A stretch of 64,000 bases of DNA from Ophiura sarsii (GCA_035610835.1 CM069442.1:56709950-56773949), one strand, 5' to 3'; positions 1 through 13,150 are shown, numbered from the stretch's first letter. Numbers and translations: made by a program. Notes: generated from the letters alone by a model not told the origin.

Positions 1-922
1 AAAAAAAATCGACAAAATGCTGGATGATTTGACCCTTCACCAGCAGGGTGAAATTTCGTTTTGAGGTACTTTAATACCACAATATCTATCTGCTCACTCT
101 GCAGCCATTGGGTATTTGTCGAGAGCTTTTTTAGTGCTTTAGGATGTCAATGTAGGGCCTACATGTACAATTTTGAGATTTCCAAAAAACAAAAAAAGTA
201 GTTAGAATGGTCATTTGTCGGCCATCTTGGATTTTAGTGAGACAATCAATAAAACCTTCAAATAAAATCATAACTTAAACCAACAAAATAGTATATTAGA
301 TGTTCAGGTTTTATAGTGGGATGAGTGCATTGTAGGCCGACGGCGGTGGGCATGGAATAAGCGGTTGTTCCAAAAAGCCGTCACCATGGTCACGATTCAT
401 GCCTGTCCAAAGAGACTTTAGAAATTCAACTAGCTCAGCAATTATTACCGATTAAAACCGGTACCGCGCGATGCAACCGAATTGATGTAATTAACGCAAA
501 TTCAATGACCACATTTCAAGTAATGCTTTATATTCTATATTTTACCTTAACTCGGTCAAGGTTAAGGGCGCATTTGATTCGTATAAGAGATGAATAGTCA
601 CGACAATGCATCCTTTACGACAGGACTTCAAAATGTTGGTGTAATCATATCGTTCCAGTTGTAAAACCATTCAAATGATTTCAGTCACTTTAAAGTAATT
701 GGGTCAATTAAAAACATCTCTTACGTTTTTGTTGTGTGTAAAAATTTCTAAAACTGATGATTCATTGAATATCCGCACTATGATGTTAACACTCTGTATT
801 ATTAACAATTGTATAAGTATGTCCGCGCTTCTCCAAACATGCGTACATTTTAATCCGTTGTCACCATAGGATAGGAAAAAGTTCAAAATTGTATAATATA
901 TATATATAATATATTATATATA
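1..922. other. Non-coding stretch, nothing recognised
   Basis: Only short, unconvincing open frames occur on either strand. A run of alternating A and T sits at the right edge (about 893-922), immediately before the SINE, and could be its AT-rich insertion target. No gene, RNA or repeat is recognised. Confidence 0.6.
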
Positions 923-1322
923 GGGGGAGCGTGTTGGCGCAGCGGTTGTTCCCTCGCCTTGCACCAATGAAACCCGGGTCAATTCTGTGCACGACCGCGG
1001 GCTTTATGTGCATTTGGTTTATCACGATCAATGCACGCTCTCGCAGGTTTTCTCCGGGTTCTCCGGTTTCCTCCTGCTTTCAAAATCAGTGATCAGTTGT
1101 TTCGGTTATCAAAAACTTCCTTGACCCAATGGTATTTGGGGAGCTGCATTGAAAAATGGTGGATGTTACAATCTAACAGCAGATAGGTTTGCGCTAGAAA
1201 TTGGCAGCACCCTAGTTGATGCGACCTGATTCTGATGATTCACCAGCAGCAAAATCACAGCGCTTTGAGCCATTTGGAAAAGTCGCTATTTAAATACTGA
1301 TTATTATTATTATTATTATTAT
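923..1322 (+). mobile_element. tRNA-derived SINE with (ATT)n tail
   Basis: The head carries RNA polymerase III promoter-like boxes: an A-box-like TGGCGCAGCGG near 934 and a B-box-like GGGTCAATTC at 976-985. A central body of about 300 bp follows, then a 3' part ending in CGCTATTTAAAT and an (ATT)n tail at about 1303-1322. Tail type and length fit a tRNA-head SINE mobilised by a LINE. A second element at 52.1 kb ends in a closely similar tail (CGCTCTATAAAT then ATT repeats). Such tails are widespread in invertebrate SINEs. The exact family and target duplication were not resolved. Confidence 0.7.
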
Positions 1323-1341
1323 ATGATATGGGCGATTCCAC

Positions 1342-1691
1342 GGTAACACGCGTTACATTTTCGCGCATCATTTTGTATTAATGTTTAATTTATAATAAAA
1401 TCTAAAAAGTACAAAAAACCTTGAATAAGTCAATTTAACTAATACAGTGAAAAATATAAAGTGATAAATAACCCAACACGATACATGTTTTACCAGCGTA
1501 TATGATAACACGTGTTACAATTGTTGATATGGTAGTTGTGGAATTTTCAGATTGTTTACTATTTTAACAAAGGTACTCACTAGTACATGTTGGAGGAAAA
1601 TTACAAGTGGTATCAATTGAAACCAAATTATTTAGGAAAATGATTTCACTGAGAAGTGTTGTTCTGTATTGTCTGTGTAACGCCTGTTACC
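1342..1691. repeat. Segment bounded by inverted 16-mers
   Basis: GGTAACACGCGTTACA at 1342-1357 is matched in inverse by TGTAACGCCTGTTACC at 1676-1691 (one mismatch). A third related word, ATAACACGTGTTACAA, lies near 1503. This could be a short terminal-inverted-repeat element or three copies of a palindromic binding motif. No protein is encoded. Confidence 0.35.
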
Positions 1692-1752
1692 GCTCTGAAA
1701 ATAGAGAAAGTAGATTTTCCCCCATGATTTTAAAACCAAAATGTCAATATAT

Positions 1753-2070
<318 letters not shown>

Positions 2071-4260
2071 TTACGCTCTTCTTAGGAATTGAGCACTTTT
2101 GATACGGGCAGTGCATCATTTTGATAATTTTATTAAATAAATAAATTTAAAAAAAAGTAAATAAATAAATTAAAAAGAAAAATAATAACAACCAAAGAAA
2201 AAGAGAGAGAAAAAGGTAATCCTGGTTAAATGGTTGGAGCAAAAGCCCACATTACATGTTTATCGTACTAAATATGATTAGTTGCCAGCCCAGGTCAATT
2301 CGCCAACAAGGCTGGCATGATTATACAATTGACATAGTTGACACAAATTAAGCTGACCCAATTTTGAATTAGTTCTAGTCAACTTAGTTTGAGAGAGCAT
2401 CAGGATAATTATGAATGCTTTATGGGCTGTACTGTATCTGATAACAGTTCAGGTTTTGAATGAAAGCATGGGTCAAGGTCTGGAAGTAGGAATTCAGATA
2501 TTTAGCAGGTGAATATAAGTAGCGGGTGTATTAGACTCGAGGAATGGAATGTCACAACTTTCATAGAACCTAGGCTACGCTACCATACTTTTATTTTATA
2601 TTAACAGTTCAGGCAAATATATTTGCGTACATTTCAAGTATTGGATTATTAGATTGATTTCTTATCTGCATTTAATGTTTTAAGTTTAACTGAGACTCTA
2701 GTCTGACTGATTCCCATTCAAGATTCTTATACACACTCTTTGCGATTAATTCTTGTTGGATCCAACGGCTTTTATGTGACTGCTAAACTAAGCACCGCGC
2801 ATGCCTATATCCCATCTGCACGTCTTGGAAGGATAGGATGCATGCAGCGGAATTTTATTACACATTTTTTGTTTGTTACGAAAACACCTTTTAAGCCTGT
2901 AAAAAACATAAACATAGAGATGGTCCACAAAATAGTTTATCGATATTTTGTTCCTATATGTTGAGACAATAAAGGGATTGCCCATCCGCTCAGATTGTAT
3001 AGCTGAAAATGAATCGATTATATGCAAACATACTTTTGTTCAGATGTTGACTATTATGACGTTGTTTAATTCCTCTCTAGTTTGTGTATCAGCCGATTGG
3101 AAAACGATATCGATATAAATGGTCGATTTTTACATTACATCGCCGATCAGCAAATGAAGTTCCGAATAAATGAAGCTAATTACGATTGTTATTGTAAGGA
3201 TTAGAATGCACAAAGCATGGATACACCTGATGTTTAATGTTCGCGCAGTCATTTAATTGTTCATTAAGGTAAATGACGACGGGCAAGAGTTTGTGCCAGT
3301 TTGACATAGTGCATTGTTTGTCAACTATGATTTCTCCTCTTAATACACACTATAGTACATAATTGATCACGAAAATTCAATATTTGTTTGACCTTCGCAA
3401 TGACACCAATTAGCACCCACTATTCTTAGTACTAGAGTTCAAGGTTACCCTTCTTAATAACTCTATATTTGAACATCAGCATCACTTAATAATTTGGTAA
3501 TTTAGATCCGAACTCTAACATCCGGACACTGAATTCAATTATGCTTATATTATATTATAGGTCAGCAGAGTTATTGATATGCTCTACAAATCGTAACTCT
3601 TTTGTTAGCTATATATGTGGTTTACAAAACCATGTGTTCTAAATAAAATATATCAACTACTTTCTACACCAGTGATGAGCACTAAAGAAAACATTCGCCT
3701 ATATTTAGATCGCCACTTTTGTTAGTTTGCATGAATTTACTGAATACATACTAACGCACCTGTACGTGGATATTGCAACGGCTTTTCGTCGGATGACAAG
3801 GGCCGCTCAAATAAATGTATATCCGATCTGGATTATTACACAAAATAACACGATTGACTAATTGTTAAATTTCTTTTTTCAAATATTTTTTTTCTGGTCC
3901 TTATCTTTAAACTTGCAGAGCCGCAAAATAAATAATATAAGCAAAAAGTAAAGTTTCTTTAAATTAATTACAATTTGAAAGCAAACCTTTCGGCGTTCAT
4001 TTTCACAATGTGAACAATGGGCTTTTTAACATTTTTTTAAAAGTCCAAAACCTTAGATGGACCTTAGATGACTCGTATTTGACCCTTAATAACCCACATA
4101 ATACCCCTTGATCCACACAATTAGGGAGAGTTACTCCTTACCTAAGATCTTATACTAAATTATTTAATTCATTCTTATCAAAAGAATGATTTTTTAAACT
4201 CTGTTTTCTGTGTAAAAATACAATTTATTTCAAAAGCAACATCTTATTTCAACGTCCTCA
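2071..4260. other. Non-coding, A-rich then unique sequence
   Basis: About 2107-2215 is A-rich low-complexity sequence with AAAT/GAGA runs. The remainder is AT-rich unique-looking DNA. Overlapping small open frames on both strands at 2740-3027 are not protein-like. Nothing else recognised. Confidence 0.55.
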
Positions 4261-4345
4261 GTGGGCATGCAGGGAGTGGAAAGTGTACATTACATACCAT
4301 TTGTCCTTAGGTGTGCACGCAGGGAGTGGAAAGTGTACATTACTC
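4261..4345 (+). repeat. Short direct duplication
   Basis: A ~33-bp segment containing GCAGGGAGTGGAAAGTGTAC occurs at about 4261-4293 and again at 4312-4345. Local tandem duplication, function unknown. Confidence 0.8.
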
Positions 4346-4537
4346 AAAAAAATAAATATATATATTTGTCTTGGGTGGGGGAGGGGCGGGTCCCGGGTAC
4401 TCGCCCGAAAAATAGGTTACCCGAGAGTATGGTATGAGCAACATATGGACCAAATTTGGTACTTTTAGAAGAATGTGAACCAAATATCCCTTAGCTCCCC
4501 AACTTATTATGATTCAGATCGGCCAATGAAGCGCATA

Positions 4538-4538
<1 letters not shown>

Positions 4539-4574
<36 letters not shown>
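4539..4574 (+). repeat. Poly(G) run of 36
   Basis: An uninterrupted G homopolymer abuts the left terminus of the foldback element that follows, whose own end is GGGGTATCAAAAAG. The run may have grown from the G-rich terminus. Length may be unreliable in any assembly. Confidence 0.9.
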
Positions 4575-4575
<1 letters not shown>

Positions 4576-5165
4576 ATCAAAAAGTTTTCGAAATCACCCA
4601 GAAGTAAAGGAGCCAGGAACTTCATTTTGATATGTGATTCTTCAGACATCTTTACAAAGTCACTGTGCAAAAGCACACACTTCTCCCACTATTTATTACC
4701 TGCCTACAGACCGCCATTGTAGAGATCCTCAGATTGACCGCCATTGATTGATCCTCAGATTGCCTCAGATTGCGTTATTCCAAAACAGCAATAAATAGTT
4801 TAAAGAGTTGACAAAAAGGGGTCTAAGGTCATTACAAACAAGCTTGGTGACAATAATCTTATGGGTAACGTGGGGTGTACACAGATTGACCTCTAGCTAA
4901 TGACCCCTATATGACTTTTGACCCCTTGCTGTCAAAACTATTTATTGCGGTTTTTGAAATAAAGCAATCTGAGGCAATCTGAGGATCAATCAATGGCGGT
5001 CAATCTGGATCTCTACAATGGCAGTCTGTGGACAGGTAATAAATAGTGGGAGATATGTGTAACTTTGCACAGTGACTTTGTAAAGATGTATGAAGGATCA
5101 CATATCAAAATTAAGTTTCTGGCTCCTTCACTTCTGGGTGATTTCAAAAACTTTTTGATACCCCC
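4570..5165. mobile_element. ~590-bp foldback TIR element
   Basis: The left half (from GGGGTATCAAAAAG near 4570 to about 4830) and right half (about 4898 to 5165) are reverse complements over roughly 260 bp, with scattered mismatches and small indels. The two ends read GGGGTATCAAAAAG and CTTTTTGATACCCC. The short open frames inside are mirror translations of the same arm and are not genes. This is a non-autonomous long-TIR element. Superfamily and target duplication are not clear. Confidence 0.8.
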
Positions 5166-8100
5166 TCGTATAAGCCTATACATTGAGGGAGTCTACTGTG
5201 ATTCATGCGTCCCCGTAACAAAAGGTTTCGTTTCCGTATCGTTGTTCAGATCAATTTAATGCACGACCATCAATTCAAGTCTTACTGTATGTAGAAATCT
5301 TTCTCGGCAATGTAGAAATATGTAGAATTTAAATTGATGTTCAGAGGTTTGTTATCTATTAGGCCTATCTTAAACGAAAATTGACAAGCCATGTGATTCT
5401 AAAAGTACATAGGCGTTTAAAAGACCTTATCAATGATTGTTACATTCTTCGCCTTGCTTTTGTTATGAAGTCGTCGATTGCAAGGTCTATTTAATACTGT
5501 ATCTGCGAATCTGCGCTACGCTTGATCCCTTGTTATACCTTTATTTCCTTTAGGTCCATATTACCACGCAGCCAGATCCTTAGGGATTATCTCAAGGTTA
5601 AGATTTCTCCAACCTTATTAACTCTATTTCATCTGTCACTAAATGAACAGGTGTATAAGCTTGAACTAGTCAAAGTGGACATGCCTTCAATGATAAGTCA
5701 CTAGTCAGACTGCGTCATGTTTTAATTCATAAGTACGTCAGAAGTATGAGTTATTGTTATTGTAAATGAAACAGCTTTTCTGGAACAAGCGTCGATATTA
5801 GATCTCTTCCTCTCGGGCTACTGATTCACCTAGTTGTTATAATAGTCTAGAATCAAAAAGAATTGATGGACTTTTAGATAGTGAAGATGAACTACTTAGG
5901 CCCAATTTGCGGAGAGTGCACTGACATTATAAAGTGCCTCGGTGGTCACCATTGAGAGATAAAACTCCATTTCACCCAGTTTGACTGTTTTTAATTCCCA
6001 CAACATTTAAGCAAGATTGAATTGGTATGTTACTTGTGATTAAGATTCCCCAGTGTTTATTTTGGCTTCGTTCGTATGTATATTTTACCATTTTGGATTT
6101 ATTCTGATAAACAATCTTTAAATATGGCATACACTTGTCAAGATCTTACGTGGTTCGCAGCGCAAATAGCACCATCAATATAAATATAACATGCAGCAGG
6201 ATTTTGTATATTATAAGTCTTTCACTGCAGGTATAATGTGAGCGAGAATCATCATCACAGACATGGCAGACACATTTTTGTTTTCATATTTACATCATGG
6301 TAGCTGTATGTCTGGAATTGATATGTTTTCAATACAACTACATTTAATTTGTTGTTCTAACATTTGTTGTCCATCCGCGCGAAACAAGGATATGGTATAG
6401 CCTTCAGACTTCTCGGGCAAAACTATCTGCACTTGCTTCTTAGAAAATATACTTATGGTTTGTCCATCGATTATCTTTTCGAAAGAAATCCTCCATGGAA
6501 GGTCATCAAGCATGAATATAATCAAGACGTGTGTTTTTCAAAAATGTCATGCTTATAGACCCATCTTAGTCATAATTTTCAATGATTACATATCGCAGAC
6601 TATTTCTATATAGATACCTACATCATTTTTACTGGAGATAACACCGTAGTGTCCAACAATGTCAAGGAACTATAGAAGTTATGCTGCAATCTCTCTATGC
6701 GATGGCCTTAAAGAGACCCCGCTGGAACATCCTTCTTTAGTGTTCTTGCAGACGACAATCGGACTTTTTCTCTATTTAGCTTCCTGTGGCCCAAGACTAA
6801 TTATAAGTAACTAGGAACGGTATTTATTGCCCGCAAATGATTACAGTTGGAATCTAATCCTGATTTAGGATTACTACCTATCACTGCCTATTACCACAGG
6901 GCAATAAGAGATCTTTTCAGTCCATTTTGTAGGTTTTGGGGGATATAAATGAGAGCGACACCAGCTGTCCAATTTTGGAGGCTTTTCACGGAATTGTCAG
7001 GGTTATCCTACACTCTGTACGTTAATGCTCACCGATCTCATGAACATGAAGAAAAATGTAAAGTTGAAAAATCCAGTCGCTTTATAAAGAAGCAAATCAA
7101 CATTTTGTGATACCCCTTTAACATGACTGTAGGGAACCTATTTACCGGTCTGAAATATAAAAGTGTACAACTGCGCCACCATACGACTCTTTATACAATC
7201 TTCTGCTTCAAAGTCTGTTTCTTCAATGGGATTTGTCTAGTTCAGATTGTACTTGATCAAATCGTGACGGATAAGTTGAAATTTAAATTGAATTACATTT
7301 GCTTCTACCCGTGTTTTATTCAGGATGCGGCAATACTATAATTGGTTTAATCTCATCCGTGAACTTATTCCATGTTAACACTCACGCTCCTGAGACATCA
7401 ACAACGTACTCTGGTATGCATAATGCTTTCAAATATAGGTATTGTAGTATTAGGAATGTCTTATACACCATGGCTTGTCAAATCCTATAGAGAAATTCCC
7501 AGATGTATGATTTAAATCAATCTATTTACATATATATGAGCTAACTACGATACAAAAGTCGTGATAAAAGTCATGTTATCATTCTATTCCTATTGGAATT
7601 GGCGGGAGTCCTTCAAACTGTGAAAGACCTGAACCATTTTAACATCTGTCGGAGAACGTCCTTTCACTACAATTTATCCAACTATAACATTTTGATACAT
7701 TTAATCGTTACTATCAGGATTTTGAAGGAAATGGCAGTATGTAAACATTTCCGTTAAAGAGACTCCTACTTTTTGTTATTGATGGTGATATACAATGAAT
7801 CAAAGAAAAAAGAACAATTTGTTTATTAATAAACCTTTATACTATGAAATGTTATCAAATTGACTTGGATATTGGATATTAATTTGGGTGAACATTTGTT
7901 CAAAACTATGTGTCTTATCACAGGGATTTCGTCAAAGACATTCATTACCAAAATGAAATAAAAACACATTGATTTGATAAGAAATTAAAATAGAAATCAA
8001 TTCAAAACCGATGAACTATTGTCAGCATTTGAATTAAAAAAATTGAAATAGGTCCTTCCATTGAGAGCGAAATTTATTTTTTCAATCATCAGCAAGATGG

Positions 8101-8381
8101 TTCTAATAGAGCGTAACTTGAAGGTTGCGCTGTATTTGTTTATTTACTTAGTAATTCATTTATTCCTATTTATTTTACCCGAAGGAGTACCATTTAGTGC
8201 AAGACACTTTAATACACAGCGTCCCAGACAAACTGATGTTTTATTTCCGTTGAGATGGGATAAAGTACTTTATCTGTATGGTGGGGAATTATGTTTTCTG
8301 TTATAATGACAGACATCGTGCAAACTTGCATGCATTTTGAAATAAACATAGATTTTACATAACATGTTCATATTTTTATAA
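5166..8381. other. Non-coding stretch, nothing recognised
   Basis: AT-rich sequence with only short open frames. The most protein-like, a 76-residue minus-strand frame at 6295-6525, has no ATG at its start, an in-frame stop close upstream and no recognised domain, so it is not called. No RNA gene or repeat was identified. Confidence 0.5.
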
Positions 8382-9343
8382 CAAGTAAATTCATCATATG
8401 GGTAAATTGATATGAGTAAATTATTTAGAGAGGGACCGGGTTCGGAGACAGTGGATTTTTAAGGTCTTTGTTAATGTTATTCATGCCAGTTTGTCAAAGT
8501 CTATATATTATTTATTCATTTCGCTTACTCAGCTGGTATCATTTGCTCGATCCTCGCGTGTGTTTGATTGAGTTTCACTTTTTTCTACATTCTGATAGAA
8601 TCATGCTTATAGGCCACTATAAATTGTTAATATTTACTACATGTATTTCGAAATTTCGGCCGCTAGAGACTCTCAACAAAGGCTTTGGATACATAAGTGC
8701 TAGTTCATCTATTGCCCACGTAAACACATTCCATTGTGGTCTAGTGGGTAATCCGATCGTCGCGATTTAATTAAACACAATGCACTTGCGCAAATTTGAG
8801 CACCAATAACCATGACGTCATCGTCGACACCGGGACTTTCGATCGCCGCGAATTTAAAAAAAATGCATGTTAAGAGAGATGGCAGTTTTATTCGTTTTTG
8901 TCATAAGTATGATGTTTTCTTCTATATAATTACGAAATTTGGGCTCGATAATTTTTTTTGTAACATATAATGCACAATGTTGAGCTTGCTGGAGACCTCC
9001 TTTAATATAATTCAATTCACGGCAGTTTGTCCGAGTCTATATATTACTTATTAAATTATTTTTCTTAACGCCACACATTATATAAATGATAGTCAGTGAA
9101 ACCCTTTCAATGAGCATCCAGGATCTGAACCTGGGACCTCTGGATCGCTAGACCAGGGCTCTACCAACTGAGCTATTGAGCTAATGAACTGAAGGCCTAT
9201 AGACAATGTATAATCGCCATTATTCCCCAACCTGGATGGTCAGTGAACATCTTTTACTGACTATCATCTATATAATGTGCGGAGTTAAGAAGAAATAATA
9301 TACTCATATCAATTTACCCACATGATAAATTTACTTGCTTGCG
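8382..9343. mobile_element. Nested inverted-repeat element
   Basis: The outer arms 8382-8430 and 9288-9343 are reverse complements (shared word GGGTAAATTGATATGAGTA). An inner pair, about 9059-9096 and 9256-9294, forms a second 38-bp inverted repeat sharing TGATAGTCAGT and ACATTATATA. A direct repeat around TCTATATATTA occurs at about 8481-8520 and 9020-9060. The picture fits one TIR element inserted into or grown within another. No transposase is encoded. Confidence 0.6.
9111..9183 (-). repeat. tRNA-like sequence, probable tRNA pseudogene or SINE head
   Basis: On the minus strand an A box TAGCTCAGTTGG, a plausible D arm (GCTC/GAGC), an anticodon-loop-like segment with AGC after T, and a perfect T-arm stem (CCAGG/CCTGG) with B box GGTTCAGATCC appear in tRNA order. 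The acceptor strands do not pair (AGCTCAA against ATGCTCA), so it is unlikely to be a working tRNA. It sits between the inner arms of an inverted repeat, suggesting a tRNA-derived element captured in a TIR element. Confidence 0.55.
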
Positions 9344-9599
9344 TTTATATTATGACTATGGAATCATTTCCGAAAAACCTCTTCCTAAGCTTCTCGGATT
9401 ACAAGATGTTAGAGGATAGGATTGAACCACAGGAACCACCGTACAACTTGTAACATTGTCCACTCAATTCTCACAGCCCCCCAGTGCACGCAATAACTGG
9501 AGCGATTAGAGATTGAACAGCACCCACAAGAATCTGGTGTCCTAATGAACAATTCCCATTGTTTAAAATGCTAATCGCTTCATTATTTTAATTTTGAAA

Positions 9600-10080
9600 G
9601 ATTAAACAAAAGTTGGTTGGATTTTCTTTTCTACGATTCATGTAACGAAAAAGGTCCAACGTAAATCGATTGTTAGGGTCTATAATTATACAAAACCAAA
9701 GTTGAACCACTTAACATTTGAATTCGAGACGCCCTGTAACGTCGGGCGATGCGGTGCAACTATTATGGACACTTCATATGCATGGAGTATGTATACGTAG
9801 GATGGTATCCTGAGTGGAATGTAACGTGTTTAAACATCAAAGATTGAACAAAAGTTGGTTGGATTTATTTTTATTGTTACGATTCATGTAACGAAAAAGG
9901 TCCAACATAAATAGATTGTTTGGGTCTATAAACAAAAACAAAAGTTGAACCACTTTTATTTTAATTCGAGACGCCCTGTAACGTCGGGGCGATACGGTGC
10001 AACAATTATGGACACGTAATATGCATGTATTTACATTATGTATACGTAGGATGGCAGCTTGAGTGGAATGTAACGTTTTA
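9600..10080 (+). repeat. Tandem duplication, ~240-bp unit
   Basis: Unit 1 (about 9600-9832) and unit 2 (about 9843-10080) share long identical blocks such as GATTCATGTAACGAAAAAGG, GAGACGCCCTGTAACGTCGG and GTATACGTAGGATGG. Both units end in GAGTGGAATGTAACGT. They diverge by small indels. No coding content. Confidence 0.85.
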
Positions 10081-10557
10081 GAATTATCGACAGCACCGAT
10101 AGAATTATTTAATGAATTTCAAAAACAAACATTTGTTGATTTTGATGATATTGATGTCATTTCGAAAACAAGCAACGTTTTTAGATCGTTGAGCGCGATA
10201 TTGGATGAAAATAACATATTAAAACGTAGAGCTTATTTCAGACCATGTTTACTTAATCTGCCTAGGGTAGAATACCTTAAGCTAAATTTTAATCTATTCC
10301 CGTTGTACAAGTTTTTTTTTTTTTTCCATACAAGGGGAATTAATTGTTATCATTTTTTACTTTTCAAAATTACACAGAATCTTTGGAATTCATCGGATAA
10401 CTTTCCCCATTAAAAGCATGGGTAAATTGACCGCGTCTCTTGACATAGAGCTCTAGAACTGATGCAAAGATGTCCCGATATATATGTTCATATGTTTCAT
10501 TCATTTTGTTCATAGTTTTTCATACTTGGTGTTGAATCACTCTATGAATCTGAACAT

Positions 10558-11367
10558 TGATATTACGAGCTGGTTCGAATTGTTAACCTTACCAACATAA
10601 TCCCCATGATATTCCAAGTACAGCTGCAAATGTCAAGTGCTTTCTTATCACACATGCTGCTCGATGAATACCCAAGTAATACCCAGACTCAGAGGTGACA
10701 CCTACGTAATTTGATTTACATTAATGTTACCAAAACTTTTCTTAATGATCATTTAATGGAATTACAGTACGTACGTACTGTGCGACAATACATTTCTCAG
10801 CATGATCGTAATGTGAAATTTTGCCATAAATATATCGTTTAATTCTAGGGGGAAAATCGCGGATGCTTTTCCACTACGAGTTCCAATATACTTGTTGGAA
10901 CAGTAGGCATGGTGGGTTTAGCACGTTTCAATTTTAACTTTGATTCAATTCTGTCTGGAATGCAAATTGAAATAATCGGACTCGTGTTGGTGACCTTTTT
11001 TGAAAACATTGGTCGAACTTGAAAAGTGAACATGACCTGCTTGATGTCGTGGAAAACGTTCCGATTAACACCAACCTGACCATCATATAACTGTATAAAA
11101 CTGTTTAGTACCTGCAAGTGTGTAGCTACAAACATAAATGTATCTTCCGTTGTCATGGTTGTGTTTGGGGGGGGGGGGGGGGAAATCTGGGAAATAAATG
11201 GATAAATTGTCCTCCTAAACAATTACCAGGCCGACATTTTTATAATTTGCATTTGATATTTAAAATTGCCTGTAGTAGAGCACCCCTGCACAAATTTTGT
11301 ATTTCATCTGAACAGTCATATTGAACGGGAACAATCGTTATTAACACAAACTATAAATCTAAATATT
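10558..11367 (+). repeat. Unit A of a ~0.8-kb repeat array
   Basis: Begins with ATTACGAGCTGGTTCG and runs through CATGCTGCTCGATGAATACC, TTGGAACAGTAGGCATGG and a G17 run near 11166 to AAATATTGAT just before unit B. It contains the intact site equivalent to the MITE insertion in unit B. A 125-residue minus-strand open frame here is interrupted by stops in sister copies, so it is treated as chance. Confidence 0.8.
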
Positions 11368-12475
11368 GATTATCACGAGCTGGTCCGAAATGTTGTTAAC
11401 CTTACCAACATAATCCTCAGGATATTCCAAGTACAGCTGCAAATGTCAAGTGCTTCCTTATCACACATGCTGCTTGATGAATACCCAAGTAATACACAGA
11501 CTCTCAGAGGTAACACCTACGTAATTTGATTTACTTTAATGTTGCCAACATTTTCCTTAATGATTATACGAACCCCTTACGTACTGTGGGATAATGCACG
11601 TTGTTTTTTCACTACGAGTTAAACTAAACTGCTCACAAAAAGTATCGTAACACTTAGAAATGATCCAATATATAACAGCTCGAAAGGGTATGCATTAATC
11701 GAAGCAAATAACCAAGTGCATAATTTTGTTCTGCGTATTTTGACACCTCGATCGATGAGATACGATGTTGCGGAGCGGAGTTATTGTCATTTCAATGGTC
11801 GTGGGTCCAGTTTCAAAAGTGACAATCACCCTATAGAAAGAGGTTTGCATTACTGTTTAGAATGATCAGATTCGTGATTTTCAATAGGGATGAGTGTCAC
11901 CTTGGAAACTGCACCCACGATCATTGAAATGACAATAACTCCGCTCCGCGACATCGTATCTCATCGATCGAGGTGTCAAAATACGCAGAACAAAATTATG
12001 CACTTGGTTATTTGCTTCGATTAATGCATACCCTTTCGAGCCGTTATATATTGGATCATTTCTAAGTGTTACGATACTTTTTGTGAGCAGTTTATACTTG
12101 TTAGAACAGTGGGCATGGTTGGTTAGCGCGTTTGAATTTTTATCTAGTTGGAATGTTTTGACTCGTGTTGGTGACCTCTTTTGAAAACATTGGTTTTAAA
12201 CTTGATATCATGTAACTGTATAAAACTGTTTAATACCTACAAGTTTGTAGCTTCAAGCATACATGTATCTTCCGGGTTTTTTTTGGGAGAAATCTGGGAA
12301 ATAAATGGATGAATTGTCCTCCTAAACAATTACCTGGCCGACATTGAATAACTTGCCATTTAACAAATTGACCATATTTCCTGAAGAAGAGCAGTGTTGC
12401 ACACATTTTGTATTTCCTCTGAACATGTTGAGGATGGGAATAATCATTATTAACACAAGCTTTCTAAATATTGAT
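11368..12475 (+). repeat. Unit B of the repeat array, split by a MITE
   Basis: Starts TATCACGAGCTGGTCCG and matches unit A along its length, apart from a 466-bp insertion at 11627-12092 and deletions after it. Without the insert the unit is about 640 bp. A third unit begins at about 12473 (GATTATCACGAGC) but diverges within ~20 bp. Confidence 0.8.
11627..12092. mobile_element. TA-flanked foldback MITE (Tc1/mariner-like target)
   Basis: A 466-bp element with long inverted arms (about 11627-11823 and 11898-12092) starting AACTGCTCACAAAAAGTATC, flanked by TA at 11625-11626 and 12093-12094. The paralogous repeat unit A at about 10880-10895 provides the empty site: its sequence continues across the insertion point with a single TA. 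TA duplication is the signature of the IS630-Tc1-mariner group. No transposase is present, so it must have been mobilised in trans. Confidence 0.85.
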
Positions 12476-13150
12476 TATCACGAGCAACAGCAGCTCGGAA
12501 AAAAATCCCATAATGCATTGCAATCATAGTATATTAGTGATCGAGTCAATGCCCGTGATATAATGTTCATGTTGGCCACCGTCGTGATCACATCGATCAA
12601 ACACCATACCATAGACCTTCAAAATGTACTTCATTCATATACAGGGCCTCTGACAGAGGCCCTGTATTTGAATGAAAGTTTACCGGAATCATGGCAGACT
12701 ACTGAACTTTGTTCACCTACTACAAGAAGCTAAATATCTCCTTTCATTCATGCCAGTGTACATCACTTTCAAAAAACCCACTTCAATTCAAAGAATAAAA
12801 TGAATGGACTGTATGCCATAATTCTGGTGATTTACGCATGGTTGATTCCTTTTTGTAAAGCCGATCAATGAATAGAATGCTTGCAAGACCTCTAGCGCGG
12901 GATAATCATGTCTATTGAAATCCCATTGAAATGTTGTGAAGAACTGTATACTGTGTGCGTCTCGGTAACACCTGTATGACTGGTATGTTTGAAAAGTGCG
13001 ACAATTAATATGGGTATAGCAAGATGTTTATAAAAGTCTTGAAACCGCAAGCTGAATCCAATACAGAATAGTATCGTGCCTACATATCACAAACGGACAT
13101 TGTATACAATTGCGTATCTTAAATGCGTCGATCGTAATTGCATACACATA
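12476..13150. other. Non-coding with a perfect short hairpin
   Basis: Unique AT-rich DNA. At 12631-12676 a near-perfect palindrome with the core TACAGGGCCTCTG / CAGAGGCCCTGTA and flanking TTCATTCA/TGAATGAA can form a stem of about 20 bp with almost no loop. Nothing else recognised. Confidence 0.7.

Noticed and set aside
6295..6525. 76-residue minus-strand frame with protein-like composition
   Set aside because: No ATG at its start, an in-frame stop a few codons upstream, no splice site I could support and no recognised domain.
9111..9183. Functional tRNA-Ala gene
   Set aside because: A and B boxes and the T stem are good but the acceptor strands do not pair, so it is annotated as tRNA-like only.
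10063..10413. 116-residue frame reading plausibly from ELSTAPIELFNEF
   Set aside because: It starts within the tandem repeat, runs into a poly-T stretch and shows no family resemblance. Length is within chance for this base composition.
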